Positions 7,425 to 17,376 of a stretch of 64,000 nucleotides of DNA are shown here, one piece after another (position 1 is the stretch's first letter; each line of letters begins with the position of its first letter). The stretch comes from Pseudoalteromonas sp. OOF1S-7 (GTDB lineage Bacteria > Pseudomonadota > Gammaproteobacteria > Enterobacterales > Alteromonadaceae). Both the position numbers and the translations under genes were made by a program. The notes beneath the pieces are model-generated. The model made no database searches. It worked only from the letters and a program-made list of their open reading frames with translations, and was not told the origin of the DNA. The stretch spans positions 124,001 to 188,000 of the forward strand of contig NZ_JAKRFZ010000001.1 of the NCBI RefSeq assembly GCF_022347765.1, written 5' to 3'.

Positions 7425-9071
7425 TTAAGATCTCGCCATATTTTGTTTACTGGTCAAAACCTTAGCGAAGTGTGAAAGACTGGGTGTCATGCACCCTTTT
7501 GGTATTTGTACATCGATCAGATAAAACTGAGCAGGATCTTCGAATGCACTATTCAACGCGCACGCTAGCTCATCTGGAGTTGAAACTCTGATCCCCCTGC
7601 CCCCCCACAGCACCGCCATTTCTGCAAACGGCCACAGCCCTAAATCAGCCGCCTGACTGTCAGGGGCAAACGCGCGGATCATTTCCCAGCCCTGGTTGTT
7701 CAGCACCACAACAATGGGCGTAAAGCCATAACGACGACAATGTCCAAGCTCCATCCCCGTCATCTGAAACGCACCATCTCCGACCAACACAACAGGCCGC
7801 CGGCCAGTGGTTGCCTGAATGCCAAAACCGGCAGGCACTCCAAAACCCATCGAAGCATAGTAACCCGGTGCCACCACCGCGCTGTTTTCTACACCCTGAC
7901 TGACAAACAAACAGTCGCCCACATCGCTGGCAACGGGCAGCTGTTCATAGCGTTCAAAGCAGCGGTTGAGCGTCTCGGCAATCATCATAGGGGCGATAGT
8001 CCCATCGGGTACATCCGGGCTTTGCTGTTCAACCACGTGGTGTGGGTGATGCATGTCCCAATTTTTGCACTCAGCCAGATCCGCCAACTTTGATAACACG
8101 GCGGTTAATGCGATCCCGTGATAGCTGTAGTGGCCAAGGTTGACTTCGCGGTGTTGAATAAATACGGCCTGGCGACCGGACAAGGTTTCGGCGCTTATCG
8201 CAAAATTGCTGTCAGACAGTATCGCTCCGACCATAATCACCAGATCAGACTGCTCAACAATCGCTGCAATATGAGGATCGCCGGCGTCTCCCAGGTAGGT
8301 GCCTTTAACCGGCGAGTTTTCTTGCTCAGCCGCGATGCCTTTGCCCATCAAGGTGGTGTAACAGGGAACTGCCAATTTGTTGAGCCACTGACACAATACG
8401 CCCTCCAGGTCATAGCGTTTGACCTCTACCCCCACTAGCACAACGGGTCGTTTTGCACTGCCAATGACTTGCTGTAAGTCCTGAACACATTTTTCTATCG
8501 AAGCCACTTCGGAATTTGCCTGTAACATGTTCAGCAAACCTGAGTGACCCGTATCACAAGGTACCGCTGACAGATTCCGCGGTATCTCAATCAATACCGG
8601 TTGTGATTGTTCTTTGCAGGTGCACAGTATCTGAGCGATTTGCCTGGGTGCCTGGCTGATATCGTCCAGCCGGATCTGGGCACAGGTGATCTCTTTAAAG
8701 ATATGGGCCTGGCTGTCGATTGACTTAACCTGATGGTGTAACTGTAAGCCCATTTCCATTTCGCTTTGCGAAGGGACGCCAGCAACTACCACTAAGGGAG
8801 AGCGTTCGGCGTATGCCTGCGCAACAGCGTTAACACTGTTCAGTGCTCCGGCACCGTAAGTCACGGCAAGTACCCCAATGCCATCGTGCAATCGCCCGCT
8901 GGCGTCTGCTGCGAATGCCACACTGGGTTCATGACTGAGGGAGTACACAGGCAGGATTTGACTTTGTTCCATTTCACGGAAAAAAGGCAATATAAAATCT
9001 CCGGGGATCCCCCAGACTTGTTTTGCCCCAGCGCTTTTGAGCATAGTTAATAAAGTGCGAGCGAGCGTCAT
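7425..9071 (-). CDS. Phenylpyruvate/indolepyruvate decarboxylase (ThDP-dependent)
   Basis: A thiamine-diphosphate enzyme of 548 residues that decarboxylates aromatic 2-keto acids to aldehydes. It follows the Azospirillum IpdC/PPDC type closely in sequence as I recall it: GIPGDFILPFF, SHEPSVAFAADA with the catalytic Glu at about residue 48, HHQVKSIDSQ, GAILSDSNFA, YYASMGFGVPAG and the cofactor motif GDGAFQMTG followed about 25 residues later by NN. The ATG at 9071 has GGAGG five bases upstream; a GTG two codons earlier has no spacing. Products could feed phenylacetate or indole-3-acetate formation. It is not obviously tied to molybdenum and probably has its own promoter. Substrate preference cannot be read from the sequence. 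Confidence 0.88.
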   Translation of the reverse strand: MTLARTLLTMLKSAGAKQVWGIPGDFILPFFREMEQSQILPVYSLSHEPSVAFAADASGRLHDGIGVLAVTYGAGALNSVNAVAQAYAERSPLVVVAGVPSQSEMEMGLQLHHQVKSIDSQAHIFKEITCAQIRLDDISQAPRQIAQILCTCKEQSQPVLIEIPRNLSAVPCDTGHSGLLNMLQANSEVASIEKCVQDLQQVIGSAKRPVVLVGVEVKRYDLEGVLCQWLNKLAVPCYTTLMGKGIAAEQENSPVKGTYLGDAGDPHIAAIVEQSDLVIMVGAILSDSNFAISAETLSGRQAVFIQHREVNLGHYSYHGIALTAVLSKLADLAECKNWDMHHPHHVVEQQSPDVPDGTIAPMMIAETLNRCFERYEQLPVASDVGDCLFVSQGVENSAVVAPGYYASMGFGVPAGFGIQATTGRRPVVLVGDGAFQMTGMELGHCRRYGFTPIVVVLNNQGWEMIRAFAPDSQAADLGLWPFAEMAVLWGGRGIRVSTPDELACALNSAFEDPAQFYLIDVQIPKGCMTPSLSHFAKVLTSKQNMARS

Positions 9072-9130
9072 AATCACCTCCGATAGACATCAATTTCGGG
9101 ACACCTTGCCAGAACCAAAATGATCGGATA

Positions 9131-9144
9131 TTGATTTAGCTCAA
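9131..9144 (-). promoter_or_regulatory. FNR/CRP-family-like site upstream of the decarboxylase gene
   Basis: TTGAT-TTAG-CTCAA matches the FNR consensus TTGAT-N4-ATCAA except for one base. It is centred about 66 bases upstream of the ATG at 9071. I could not see a good -10 box at the expected class II distance, so the assignment is weak. Confidence 0.3.
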
Positions 9145-9212
9145 TTCAGAATTGTCTGTAAATCACACTACCCCCAATGCGCTGATAGCTCCCTTTTTTC
9201 TACCTACAGAGG

Positions 9213-9254
9213 AAAAATCATAGCTGTGGTGAGTCTTCACAAAGAAGTAACCAC
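9213..9254 (-). terminator. Imperfect stem-loop after narX
   Basis: On the minus strand, 28 bases past the narX stop, an outer GTGGT/ACCAC pair (9226-9230 with 9250-9254) encloses TCTT/AAGA (9234-9237 with 9242-9245). A T5 run (A at 9213-9217 on the plus strand) follows some 8 bases later. It is a plausible but imperfect terminator between narX and the decarboxylase gene. Confidence 0.35.
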
Positions 9255-9281
9255 ACCTCAATTCAGTGACTCTTTTAGTGC

Positions 9282-11165
9282 TCAATGATAATTCTGGCCG
9301 CCACCAACGGGTTGAAATAGCAGCTTTACTTCGGTCCCTCTCTCAGCCCTGGGGACAATAAACAGCTCACCGTGCAGGTGCTTGGCTCTCTCCTGCATAA
9401 TGGCCATCCCATAGTGATTGAGTTTTTCCGATCCACTTGCGATGCCCACACCATCGTCGGCTACAACCAGCTGAAGTCGCTTGTCCTCAGTGACCTGTAG
9501 ATCAACCCAGACATTGTTTCCCTTACTGTGATGGACGGTGTTTTGACACGCCTCACGCGCAATTTGCAGCAAATGGATCTCTTCCATTGGAGACAAAGGA
9601 ATTTGTTGAATGGCAAAGTTCAGGTGGAACTGCATTTTAGATTGTTCAGATAACTGCTCTATTGTCTTCTCTAAGGCCGCTTCAAGTCCTTCACTGACCA
9701 TTTTAAGACGAAATGTCGTCAGTAATTCTCGCAACTGGCGGTACGCTGAATCCAGCCCCATTTTCAGCTCGTCAATTATGGGAGGCTGTAAATCGTATTT
9801 TTGCTTTTCCTGAGCTTTGGATAATCGGGTAACCTGAATTTTTAAATAAGACAGAGCCTGTGCCAGAGAATCGTGCAGTTCACGTGCAATTACAGTACGT
9901 TCATTTAATAACGCAATACGGCGTTCCTGGTCGTGCTGTACATCCAAGTTCAATGACAAAGCCACCTGATCAGCAACCGATTGCACCAGTTGCATTTGCC
10001 AGGAGTTTGCTTCAAAGCACTTTTTCCCACGCACAACGATGACACCATAATGATTGCAACCGTAAACCAGCGGAAACCGCATTGTGGAGGGCTGTGCCAA
10101 TGCGACAAATGCACCACTGCCATCACAGTTATCGCAGTTTTTCGCCCCACAGAGACCATGGCTGTCAGTTTGAGGTTTTAATTGTACATAAGGTATATCG
10201 CCACTGGCGGTCATCAAACATAACTCGATATCCTCGATCTCAATTAACTGGGCAAGCTCGTCCAGCACGTGCTGCAGATCTATTTTGTTTTCCTGGGATT
10301 CCAGTAACAGCCTTGCCGTTTTAAACAAAAAGGTCAGTGCCTGGTTGTTTACTTCAAGCTCCTGGGTTTGCTCTTTAACGCGACTTTCAAGCTGACCATA
10401 CATTGACGCGATGGCACTACTGGTATGATTAAACGTGGCTGCTAACAGGGCCAGTTCATCATCGCCCTTGAGGTTCATTTGGTGAGTAAAGTTGCCTTTG
10501 CCGATGGCATAAGCTGCATGGGTTAATTCGATCAACGGTTTTTCCACCCGCAAGCTGATCAAATGCAGAATAAATGCGCCGAACAGCAAGGTAATGAACA
10601 AGGCGGCAACCTGTATTGTGCGCAGTAAACGGATTTTACTTTCTGCGTGCATTTGCACCGCCAGGACAAAGTTATCGGCGTAGGTTGCATGCATAGCCAC
10701 CAGCTCATTGAACTGGGAGTGATCTTCGATGGGTAAATTCATTAACTCGGGTTTTAATGCGTTGTCCCAGTGTTCAACCAGATCAGACCACAGTCGATTT
10801 ATCTCAGCATCGCTTTGCAACTTTTGAAAGATGGGGTCTCTGAGCTTTTCCTCGAGCTGCACAATCCGCTCGCTCACTTGTTCTGAGCGACCCTCTAAAC
10901 CAAACATGCCCAGTTGATAGGCGTCCATCCGCAATGAACCACTCAGATTAATCGCTCTGGCGTCCAGATCTGCCAGCTCTGCTATCCAGTACGATGCAAA
11001 CAAAGTACAAATCGCCAGACTAATCACGCCAATAATAGACCCCTTGATGTAAACCATCACCGAGCCTTTGAAGCGACTTTTTAGTTCATGGAACCGAATA
11101 CCCACAATAATTACCCACTTATTTTCTACCAATAGACGATAACGCTTGAATGTTATCAACACCAA
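9282..11165 (-). CDS. narX: Nitrate/nitrite sensor histidine kinase NarX
   Basis: A membrane sensor kinase that detects periplasmic nitrate or nitrite. The ligand P-box ARAINLSGSLRMDAYQLG follows the first membrane segment (GSIIGVISLAICTLFASYW). A second membrane segment, a HAMP linker, a central region with a CGAKNCDNCDG cysteine cluster, a HisKA_3 box (ARELHDSLAQAL) and an ATPase with VVADDGVGIASG follow, in the NarX order. The open frame begins with TTG at 11165 and has no good ribosome site. GTG at 11105 or ATG at 11057 would keep the membrane segment and may be the real start. It is divergent from narG. No response regulator gene (narL) is adjacent. Confidence 0.93.
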   Translation of the reverse strand: MVLITFKRYRLLVENKWVIIVGIRFHELKSRFKGSVMVYIKGSIIGVISLAICTLFASYWIAELADLDARAINLSGSLRMDAYQLGMFGLEGRSEQVSERIVQLEEKLRDPIFQKLQSDAEINRLWSDLVEHWDNALKPELMNLPIEDHSQFNELVAMHATYADNFVLAVQMHAESKIRLLRTIQVAALFITLLFGAFILHLISLRVEKPLIELTHAAYAIGKGNFTHQMNLKGDDELALLAATFNHTSSAIASMYGQLESRVKEQTQELEVNNQALTFLFKTARLLLESQENKIDLQHVLDELAQLIEIEDIELCLMTASGDIPYVQLKPQTDSHGLCGAKNCDNCDGSGAFVALAQPSTMRFPLVYGCNHYGVIVVRGKKCFEANSWQMQLVQSVADQVALSLNLDVQHDQERRIALLNERTVIARELHDSLAQALSYLKIQVTRLSKAQEKQKYDLQPPIIDELKMGLDSAYRQLRELLTTFRLKMVSEGLEAALEKTIEQLSEQSKMQFHLNFAIQQIPLSPMEEIHLLQIAREACQNTVHHSKGNNVWVDLQVTEDKRLQLVVADDGVGIASGSEKLNHYGMAIMQERAKHLHGELFIVPRAERGTEVKLLFQPVGGGQNYH

Positions 11166-11249
11166 TCATTTCGCCATAAAGCGCGACAAAATACTCTACC
11201 ACTTTGTAGGTATTTCAATATTTTTCAGCACTTTATAGAACTTGAGAAT

Positions 11250-11290
11250 TTGATCATCGTCAAGTTACTTTACGGCTATGTCACTATATT
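11250..11290 (+). promoter_or_regulatory. FNR-type site and -10 box, narGHJI promoter
   Basis: TTGAT-CATC-GTCAA at 11250-11263 differs from the FNR consensus by one base. A -10 box TATATT lies at 11285-11290, which puts the start near 11297-11298 and the FNR site centre at about -41, the class II activation position. The narG ATG at 11372 follows a leader of about 75 bases with an AGGAGA ribosome site. This predicts oxygen-repressed, FNR-activated expression; NarL sites were not resolved. The whole 206-base intergenic region is shared with narX, which is transcribed the other way. Confidence 0.7.
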
Positions 11291-11371
11291 TGATGAGCAA
11301 TGTAGCTGCCTGCCTAATTAATGTGTCACCTGGCAGCACACATAAATTAAGCAGGATAGGAGAGTAAAGAT

Positions 11372-14300
11372 ATGAGCCATTTCTTAAATAAAATGCGCTT
11401 TTTCAAGACCAACGAGCAAAGCTTTGCTGGCGGTCACGGTGTTACCACCGACGAAAATCGCGATTGGGAAGACGGATACCGCCGCCGCTGGCAACACGAT
11501 AAAATTGTACGTTCAACGCACGGGGTAAACTGTACAGGGTCGTGCAGCTGGAAAATTTACGTTAAAGACGGCCTGGTCACCTGGGAAACACAGCAAACAG
11601 ACTACCCACGTACCCGCCCTGACTTACCTAATCACGAACCAAGGGGTTGCCCGCGTGGCGCAAGCTACTCCTGGTATATCTATAGCGCCAACCGACTGAA
11701 ATACCCCAAAGTCCGTCAAGCTCTGCTAAAGCTTTGGCGAGACGCGAAACAGAACTTCTCTGATCCCGTTGAAGCATGGGCCTCCATTGTTACCGACCCC
11801 GAAAAAGCGAAGAGCTATAAATCTAAGCGCGGGTTAGGCGGCTTTGTACGCGCCCAGTGGGATGAGGTGAATGAAATTATTGCCGCATCCAACGTATATA
11901 CGGCAAAAACATACGGTCCGGATCGTATTATGGGATTCTCGCCCATTCCTGCAATGAGCATGGTGAGCTATGCCGCAGGCTCGCGCTATCTGTCACTCAT
12001 TGGTGGTCACTGTCTCAGCTTCTATGACTGGTACTGCGATTTACCCCCCGCGTCCCCACAGATCTGGGGGGAGCAGACCGATGTACCTGAGTCCGCCGAT
12101 TGGTACAACTCCAACTATATTATCGCCTGGGGCTCAAACGTCCCCCAGACGAGAACGCCCGATGCGCACTTCTTTACAGAAGTCCGATATAAAGGCACCA
12201 AAACCGTCGTCATCACTTCCGACTACTCTGAGTGTTCAAAATTATCTGACATGTGGCTGGCACCAAAACAAGGTACTGACGCGGCACTGGCTATGGCGTT
12301 CGGCCATGTCATCTTGAAAGAGTTCCACATAGATAAACCCAGTGAGTATTTCACGGATTATGTCCGTCGTTACACGGATATGCCAATGCTTGTGGTACTG
12401 GATAAAACCGACAAAGGCTACACTCAGGGGGCATTCTTAAGAGCATCAGACTTGGCTGACAATCTGGGACAGGACAATAACCCGAAATGGAAAACCATCG
12501 GGATAGATGAGGCGTCTGGTTCCATGGTCTCTCCAACAGGCGCAATCGGATACCGCTGGGGCGAAAAAGGCAAATGGAACATTGAACAACGCGATGGTAA
12601 AACCGGAGACGAAGTTAAACTGGCATTGAGCCTGAAACAACACGCAGACAAAGTTGAATCCGTACTGTTCCCGTATTTTGGTGGGCAGGCGCATGAACAT
12701 GGCTATTTCCAGCACACTGAGCATGATGAAGTACAGGTTCGCAAGGTACCAGTTAAAACCATTACACTGCAAGACGGCAGTGAAGCGCAGGTCGCCACGG
12801 TATTCGATTTGATGGTTGCACATTATGGCGTCGACAATGGCCTGAACGATCCGGCCGTCGCAAAAACACTTCATGACGATGTGCCCTATACACCGGCTTG
12901 GCAAGAGAAAATCACCGGAGTTAACGCCGAGCATGTTATTCAGATAGCGCGCGAGTTTGCCGACAATGCAGACAAAACACGTGGCCGCAGCATGGTCATC
13001 GTCGGTGCTGGCCTGAACCACTGGTACAACATGGACATGAACTACCGTGGTCTTATCAACATGTTGATGCTATGTGGATGCGTCGGTCAGACCGGCGGTG
13101 GCTGGGCACACTATGTAGGACAGGAGAAGCTGCGTCCACAATGTGGCTGGTTACCTCTTGCATTCGGGCTGGACTGGCAACGTCCGCCACGTCAGATGAA
13201 CGGCACCTCATTCTTCTATAACCACTCAGATCAATGGCGTTACGAAAAACTGGAAATGACGGAAGTCCTTTCGCCTTTGGCAGACAAAAGCAACTGGACT
13301 GGCTCCATTCTTGACTACAACACCCGCGCAGAACGCATGGGGTGGCTGCCGTCGGCACCACAGCTTGGAATGAACCCGTTACAACTGTGCAAAGACGCCG
13401 AAAAAGCAGGGATGTCTGCAAAAGACTACGCAGTGCAACAGCTCAAATCGGGTGATTTGAAATTTGCCTGTGAAGACCCGGACAATCCGCAAAACTTCCC
13501 GCACAACATGTTTATCTGGCGCTCAAACCTGCTTGGTTCCTCGGGCAAAGGCCATGAATACATGCTGCGTCACTTCTTGGGCACCAAACACGGCCTGCAA
13601 GGCAAAGATCTGGGCGAAAGCGGTGATAAAAAACCAGAAGACGTAGTGTGGCGTGATGAAGCACCGGAAGGCAAAGTGGACCTCTGGGTCACGCTGGATT
13701 TCCGTATGTCAACGACCTGCCTGTATTCCGACATCGTACTGCCAACGGCCACCTGGTACGAAAAAGACGATATGAATACCTCGGACATGCACCCGTTTAT
13801 TCACCCCCTGTCGAAAGCGGTCGATCCGGTATGGGAGTCACGTTCAGACTGGGATATTTTCAAAGGCATTGCGAAGAAGTTTTCTGAACTGTGCGACGGA
13901 CACCTGGGTGTTGAAAACGACCTGGTGACCTTGCCACTGATGCACGACACCCCAGGGGAACTTGCGCAACCTGATGGCGTGAAAATGTGGTGGAAAGGCG
14001 AGTGCGACCTCATTCCGGGCGAAACTGCGCCCAATATGATCCCGGTTGAACGGGACTACCCGAATACCTACAACCGCTTCACCTCTTTAGGTCCGTTAAT
14101 GGACAAGCTGGGCAACGGCGGTAAAGGGATCAACTGGAACACCGAAAAAGAAGTCGAGTTCCTGGGTGAACTTAATTACAAACACACAGAGGAAGGTCCA
14201 CACAAAGGACGCCCAAAAATTGACACTGCCATTGATGCCGCTGAAGTGATTCTAAGCCTGGCACCCGAGACCAATGGTCAGGTCGCAGTCAAAGCCTGGG

Positions 14301-15097
14301 AAGCACTGGGTGAGTTTACGGGCAGAGACCACACGCACCTGGCACGCCCCAAAGAAGAGGAAAAAATCCGTTTCAGGGATATTCAGGCGCAACCGCGTAA
14401 GATCATCAGCTCGCCGACCTGGTCAGGTCTTGAAGATGAGCATGTGTCTTATAACGCCGGCTACACCAACGTCCATGAGCTGATCCCCTGGCGTACCGTT
14501 ACGGGCAGACAGCAGTTTTATCAGGACCACCAATGGATGCGTGATTTTGGTGAAACCATGGTGTCGTACAAGCCCCCTATTAACTTGAAAACAACGCAGC
14601 CCTTGCTGGGCAAAAAGCCCAATGGTCATAAAGAGTTAACGCTTAACTGGATCACCCCACACCAGAAATGGGGAATTCACTCAACCTACTCTGACAACCT
14701 GTTGATGCTGACACTCAGCCGTGGTGGCCCCATTGTCTGGCTCAGTGAAACCGATGCCAAAGAAGGCGGCATTAAAGACAACGACTGGATTGAAGTCTTT
14801 AACGTCAACGGTGCGATTGCCGCGCGGGCAGTCGTCTCTCAACGAGTTCCTGAAGGGATGAGTATGATGTATCACGCACAGGAACGGATTGTGAACACCC
14901 CGGGCTCCGAGGTAACAGGTACTCGTGGCGGTATCCATAACTCGGTGACCCGCGCAGTCATGAAACCCACACACATGATTGGTGGCTATGCACAACAAGC
15001 CTATGGGTTTAACTATTACGGTACTGTGGGCTGTAACCGCGATGAGTTTGTCATTGTCCGTAAAATGGACAAAGTTGATTGGTTAGATAACGAGTAG
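11372..15097 (+). CDS. narG: Respiratory nitrate reductase alpha subunit NarG
   Basis: The catalytic subunit of the membrane-bound, cytoplasm-facing nitrate reductase, reducing nitrate to nitrite with electrons from quinol. The protein has 1241 residues, full length for the family. The FS0 cluster ligands are visible as H50, C54, C58 and C93 (HGVNCTGSC and RGCPRG), one residue offset from E. coli. The Mo-coordinating aspartate lies in YDWYCDLPPASP. bis-MGD binding stretches follow throughout. It is the first gene of narGHJI, 14 bases before narH. It requires the MoaA-E, MoeA and MobA products encoded nearby. Confidence 0.98.
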   Translation: MSHFLNKMRFFKTNEQSFAGGHGVTTDENRDWEDGYRRRWQHDKIVRSTHGVNCTGSCSWKIYVKDGLVTWETQQTDYPRTRPDLPNHEPRGCPRGASYSWYIYSANRLKYPKVRQALLKLWRDAKQNFSDPVEAWASIVTDPEKAKSYKSKRGLGGFVRAQWDEVNEIIAASNVYTAKTYGPDRIMGFSPIPAMSMVSYAAGSRYLSLIGGHCLSFYDWYCDLPPASPQIWGEQTDVPESADWYNSNYIIAWGSNVPQTRTPDAHFFTEVRYKGTKTVVITSDYSECSKLSDMWLAPKQGTDAALAMAFGHVILKEFHIDKPSEYFTDYVRRYTDMPMLVVLDKTDKGYTQGAFLRASDLADNLGQDNNPKWKTIGIDEASGSMVSPTGAIGYRWGEKGKWNIEQRDGKTGDEVKLALSLKQHADKVESVLFPYFGGQAHEHGYFQHTEHDEVQVRKVPVKTITLQDGSEAQVATVFDLMVAHYGVDNGLNDPAVAKTLHDDVPYTPAWQEKITGVNAEHVIQIAREFADNADKTRGRSMVIVGAGLNHWYNMDMNYRGLINMLMLCGCVGQTGGGWAHYVGQEKLRPQCGWLPLAFGLDWQRPPRQMNGTSFFYNHSDQWRYEKLEMTEVLSPLADKSNWTGSILDYNTRAERMGWLPSAPQLGMNPLQLCKDAEKAGMSAKDYAVQQLKSGDLKFACEDPDNPQNFPHNMFIWRSNLLGSSGKGHEYMLRHFLGTKHGLQGKDLGESGDKKPEDVVWRDEAPEGKVDLWVTLDFRMSTTCLYSDIVLPTATWYEKDDMNTSDMHPFIHPLSKAVDPVWESRSDWDIFKGIAKKFSELCDGHLGVENDLVTLPLMHDTPGELAQPDGVKMWWKGECDLIPGETAPNMIPVERDYPNTYNRFTSLGPLMDKLGNGGKGINWNTEKEVEFLGELNYKHTEEGPHKGRPKIDTAIDAAEVILSLAPETNGQVAVKAWEALGEFTGRDHTHLARPKEEEKIRFRDIQAQPRKIISSPTWSGLEDEHVSYNAGYTNVHELIPWRTVTGRQQFYQDHQWMRDFGETMVSYKPPINLKTTQPLLGKKPNGHKELTLNWITPHQKWGIHSTYSDNLLMLTLSRGGPIVWLSETDAKEGGIKDNDWIEVFNVNGAIAARAVVSQRVPEGMSMMYHAQERIVNTPGSEVTGTRGGIHNSVTRAVMKPTHMIGGYAQQAYGFNYYGTVGCNRDEFVIVRKMDKVDWLDNE

Positions 15098-15111
15098 CCG
15101 AGGATAATATT

Positions 15112-16647
15112 ATGAAAGTACGTGCACAAATAGGCATGGTCTTAAACCTGGACAAATGTATCGGCTGCCATACCTGTTCTATCACCTGTAAGAATGTCTG
15201 GACAAGCCGCGAAGGCGTTGAGTACGCCTGGTTTAACAATGTGGAAACTAAACCTGGTATTGGTTACCCCAAAGAGTGGGAAAACCAGAGCAAGTGGAAC
15301 GGTGGCTGGAAACGCAACAGCAATGGCACGCTTGAGCCTCGCCAGGGTAACAAACGTCGATTACTGGCCAATATTTTTGCCAACCCGGACTTGCCCGAGA
15401 TCGACGATTATTACGAACCGTTTGATTTTGACTACCAACACCTGCACAACGCGCCGGACAGCAAACACCAGCCGGTTGCGCGCCCGCGCTCACTGATCAG
15501 TGGGCAGCGTATGGAAAAGATCAACTGGGGTCCGAACTGGGAAGAAATTCTGGGTACTGAGTTTTCTGAACGTAAGAAAGACAAAAACTTCGACGACGTG
15601 GTGCAAAAAGACATTTACGGTCAGTTTGAGAAGACCTTTATGATGTACTTACCACGCCTGTGTGAACACTGTATCAACCCAGCCTGCGTAGCGAGTTGCC
15701 CATCTGGTGCAATCTACAAACGTGAAGAAGATGGCATTGTGCTGATTGATCAGGACAAGTGTCGTGGCTGGCGCATGTGTGTATCAGGGTGCCCCTACAA
15801 GAAAATCTACTACAACTGGAAAACCGGTAAATCCGAGAAGTGTATTTTCTGCTTCCCGCGTATTGAAGCTGGCCAACCTACAGTGTGCTCCGAAACCTGT
15901 GTAGGCCGGATCCGCTATCTGGGCGTGCTGCTTTACGATGCAGATAAAGTAGAAGAAGTGGCTAATACGCCCAATGAGCAAGACCTGTACCCCGCTCAAC
16001 TGGGTATGTTCTTAGACCCACATGATCCAGAAGTTATTGCAGCAGCCAGAGAAGAAGGCATTCCTGACAGCTGGCTGGAAGCGGCATGCCAGTCACCGGT
16101 GTACAAAATGGCGATGGACTGGAAAGTTGCCCTGCCCCTGCACCCGGAATACAGAACCCTGCCAATGGTGTGGTACATTCCGCCCCTGTCACCTATTCAG
16201 ACAGCGGTAGAAGCGGGTCATGTGGGTATGGCGGGCGTCATCCCGGACCTGAAGTCACTGAGGATCCCACTGCGCTATCTCGCCAACTTACTGACTGCGG
16301 GCGATGAAAAGCCGGTTGTGACAGCACTGGAGCGCATGATTGCTATGCGGGCATTTAAACGCGCACAACAAGTTGAAGGACAGGAAGATCTGGCAGTACT
16401 GAAACAGGTTGGCCTTACCCCTGAACAGGTTGAAGACATGTACCGCTACATGGCGATTGCCAACTACGAAGACCGCTTTGTGATTCCAACCAGCCACAAA
16501 TCCTATGCAGAAAATGCGTACGACATGAAGAGTGGTTGTGGGTTCAGCTTTGGCAACGGCTGTAGTGATGGCAACAACGGAGTGAACCTGTTTGGCGGTA
16601 AAAAACAAACCGGTAAACAAATCATCCCTGTCGAGATAACGGAGTAA
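15112..16647 (+). CDS. narH: Respiratory nitrate reductase beta subunit NarH
   Basis: The electron-transfer subunit with four Fe-S clusters that links NarI hemes to NarG; 511 residues. Cysteine groups are visible in order: CIGCHTCSITC near residues 16-26, CEHCINPACVASC, CRGWRMCVSGC (where tryptophan replaces a cysteine, giving the 3Fe-4S cluster) and CIFCF...CSETC. The C-terminal part (ALPLHPEYRTLPMVWYIPP) is typical. The ribosome site GAGGATA lies just before the ATG. Confidence 0.98.
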   Translation: MKVRAQIGMVLNLDKCIGCHTCSITCKNVWTSREGVEYAWFNNVETKPGIGYPKEWENQSKWNGGWKRNSNGTLEPRQGNKRRLLANIFANPDLPEIDDYYEPFDFDYQHLHNAPDSKHQPVARPRSLISGQRMEKINWGPNWEEILGTEFSERKKDKNFDDVVQKDIYGQFEKTFMMYLPRLCEHCINPACVASCPSGAIYKREEDGIVLIDQDKCRGWRMCVSGCPYKKIYYNWKTGKSEKCIFCFPRIEAGQPTVCSETCVGRIRYLGVLLYDADKVEEVANTPNEQDLYPAQLGMFLDPHDPEVIAAAREEGIPDSWLEAACQSPVYKMAMDWKVALPLHPEYRTLPMVWYIPPLSPIQTAVEAGHVGMAGVIPDLKSLRIPLRYLANLLTAGDEKPVVTALERMIAMRAFKRAQQVEGQEDLAVLKQVGLTPEQVEDMYRYMAIANYEDRFVIPTSHKSYAENAYDMKSGCGFSFGNGCSDGNNGVNLFGGKKQTGKQIIPVEITE

Positions 16648-16652
16648 AGACC

Positions 16653-17366
16653 ATGCAAGTATTAAGTGTACTATCCCATTTGCTCGACTACCCATCAGCC
16701 GAGTTTGTTGCAGCGAAAGAAGAGCTGCTGGCGATTGTCAACGAGAGCTCGATCAGCCCCGACACACGTCAGGCGCTCTGTGCTTTTATCGAAACACAAT
16801 GCGCAAAAGACGTCATGGAATGGCAGGCAGAGTACGATGGCCTGTTTGAGCGCGGTCGCGCATTGGGGCTTTGGCTGTTTGAACACGTTCACGGCGAAAG
16901 CCGTGACCGTGGTCAGGCGATGATCGACTTAATTGAGCAGTACAAGCAAGCCGGTCTGGCGCTGGCGCAAAACGAACTGCCCGACTACATCCCTTTGTTT
17001 CTTGAGTTTCTGGCAACCCAGGGCGAAGACAATGCCCGGCACTGGCTGGGCGAAGTAGAGCACATATTGGCCCTGCTGCAATGTCGACTGGAAAAACGCG
17101 ACAGCGAGTACGCCATTGTGTTTGTGTCGTTACTTGATATCGCACAAAGCACCATTGATCTGAGCGCACTACGCGACCAGGTCAATGGTGAAAAACGCGA
17201 TGATACCAAGCAGGCCATAGACAAAGAATGGGAAGAAGAAGCCGTCACCTTTGGTGCGCCGGATGCCAGTAGTTGCCCGAGTGCAGTCAATCGCCCCAGT
17301 GAATCTCAACGCAAAGATCAACATGTTCCAGTGACCTGGACTGACTTTAACAAGCAGGCCAGTTAA
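16653..17366 (+). CDS. narJ: Nitrate reductase assembly chaperone NarJ
   Basis: A cytoplasmic chaperone of 237 residues that holds NarGH until cofactor insertion and membrane attachment. The family stretches LSHLLDYPSAEF near the N-terminus and LFEHVHGESRDRGQAMIDL in the middle are clear, followed by ELPDYIPLFLEFLA. The C-terminal tail of about 50 residues after the helical domain is charged and probably disordered. It sits 5 bases after narH and 10 before narI, the standard order. Confidence 0.96.
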   Translation: MQVLSVLSHLLDYPSAEFVAAKEELLAIVNESSISPDTRQALCAFIETQCAKDVMEWQAEYDGLFERGRALGLWLFEHVHGESRDRGQAMIDLIEQYKQAGLALAQNELPDYIPLFLEFLATQGEDNARHWLGEVEHILALLQCRLEKRDSEYAIVFVSLLDIAQSTIDLSALRDQVNGEKRDDTKQAIDKEWEEEAVTFGAPDASSCPSAVNRPSESQRKDQHVPVTWTDFNKQAS

Positions 17367-17376
17367 GGAGTACATT

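Noticed and set aside
12446..13021. 191-residue frame antisense to narG
   Set aside because: narG is intact and strongly conserved, so this is a shadow frame.
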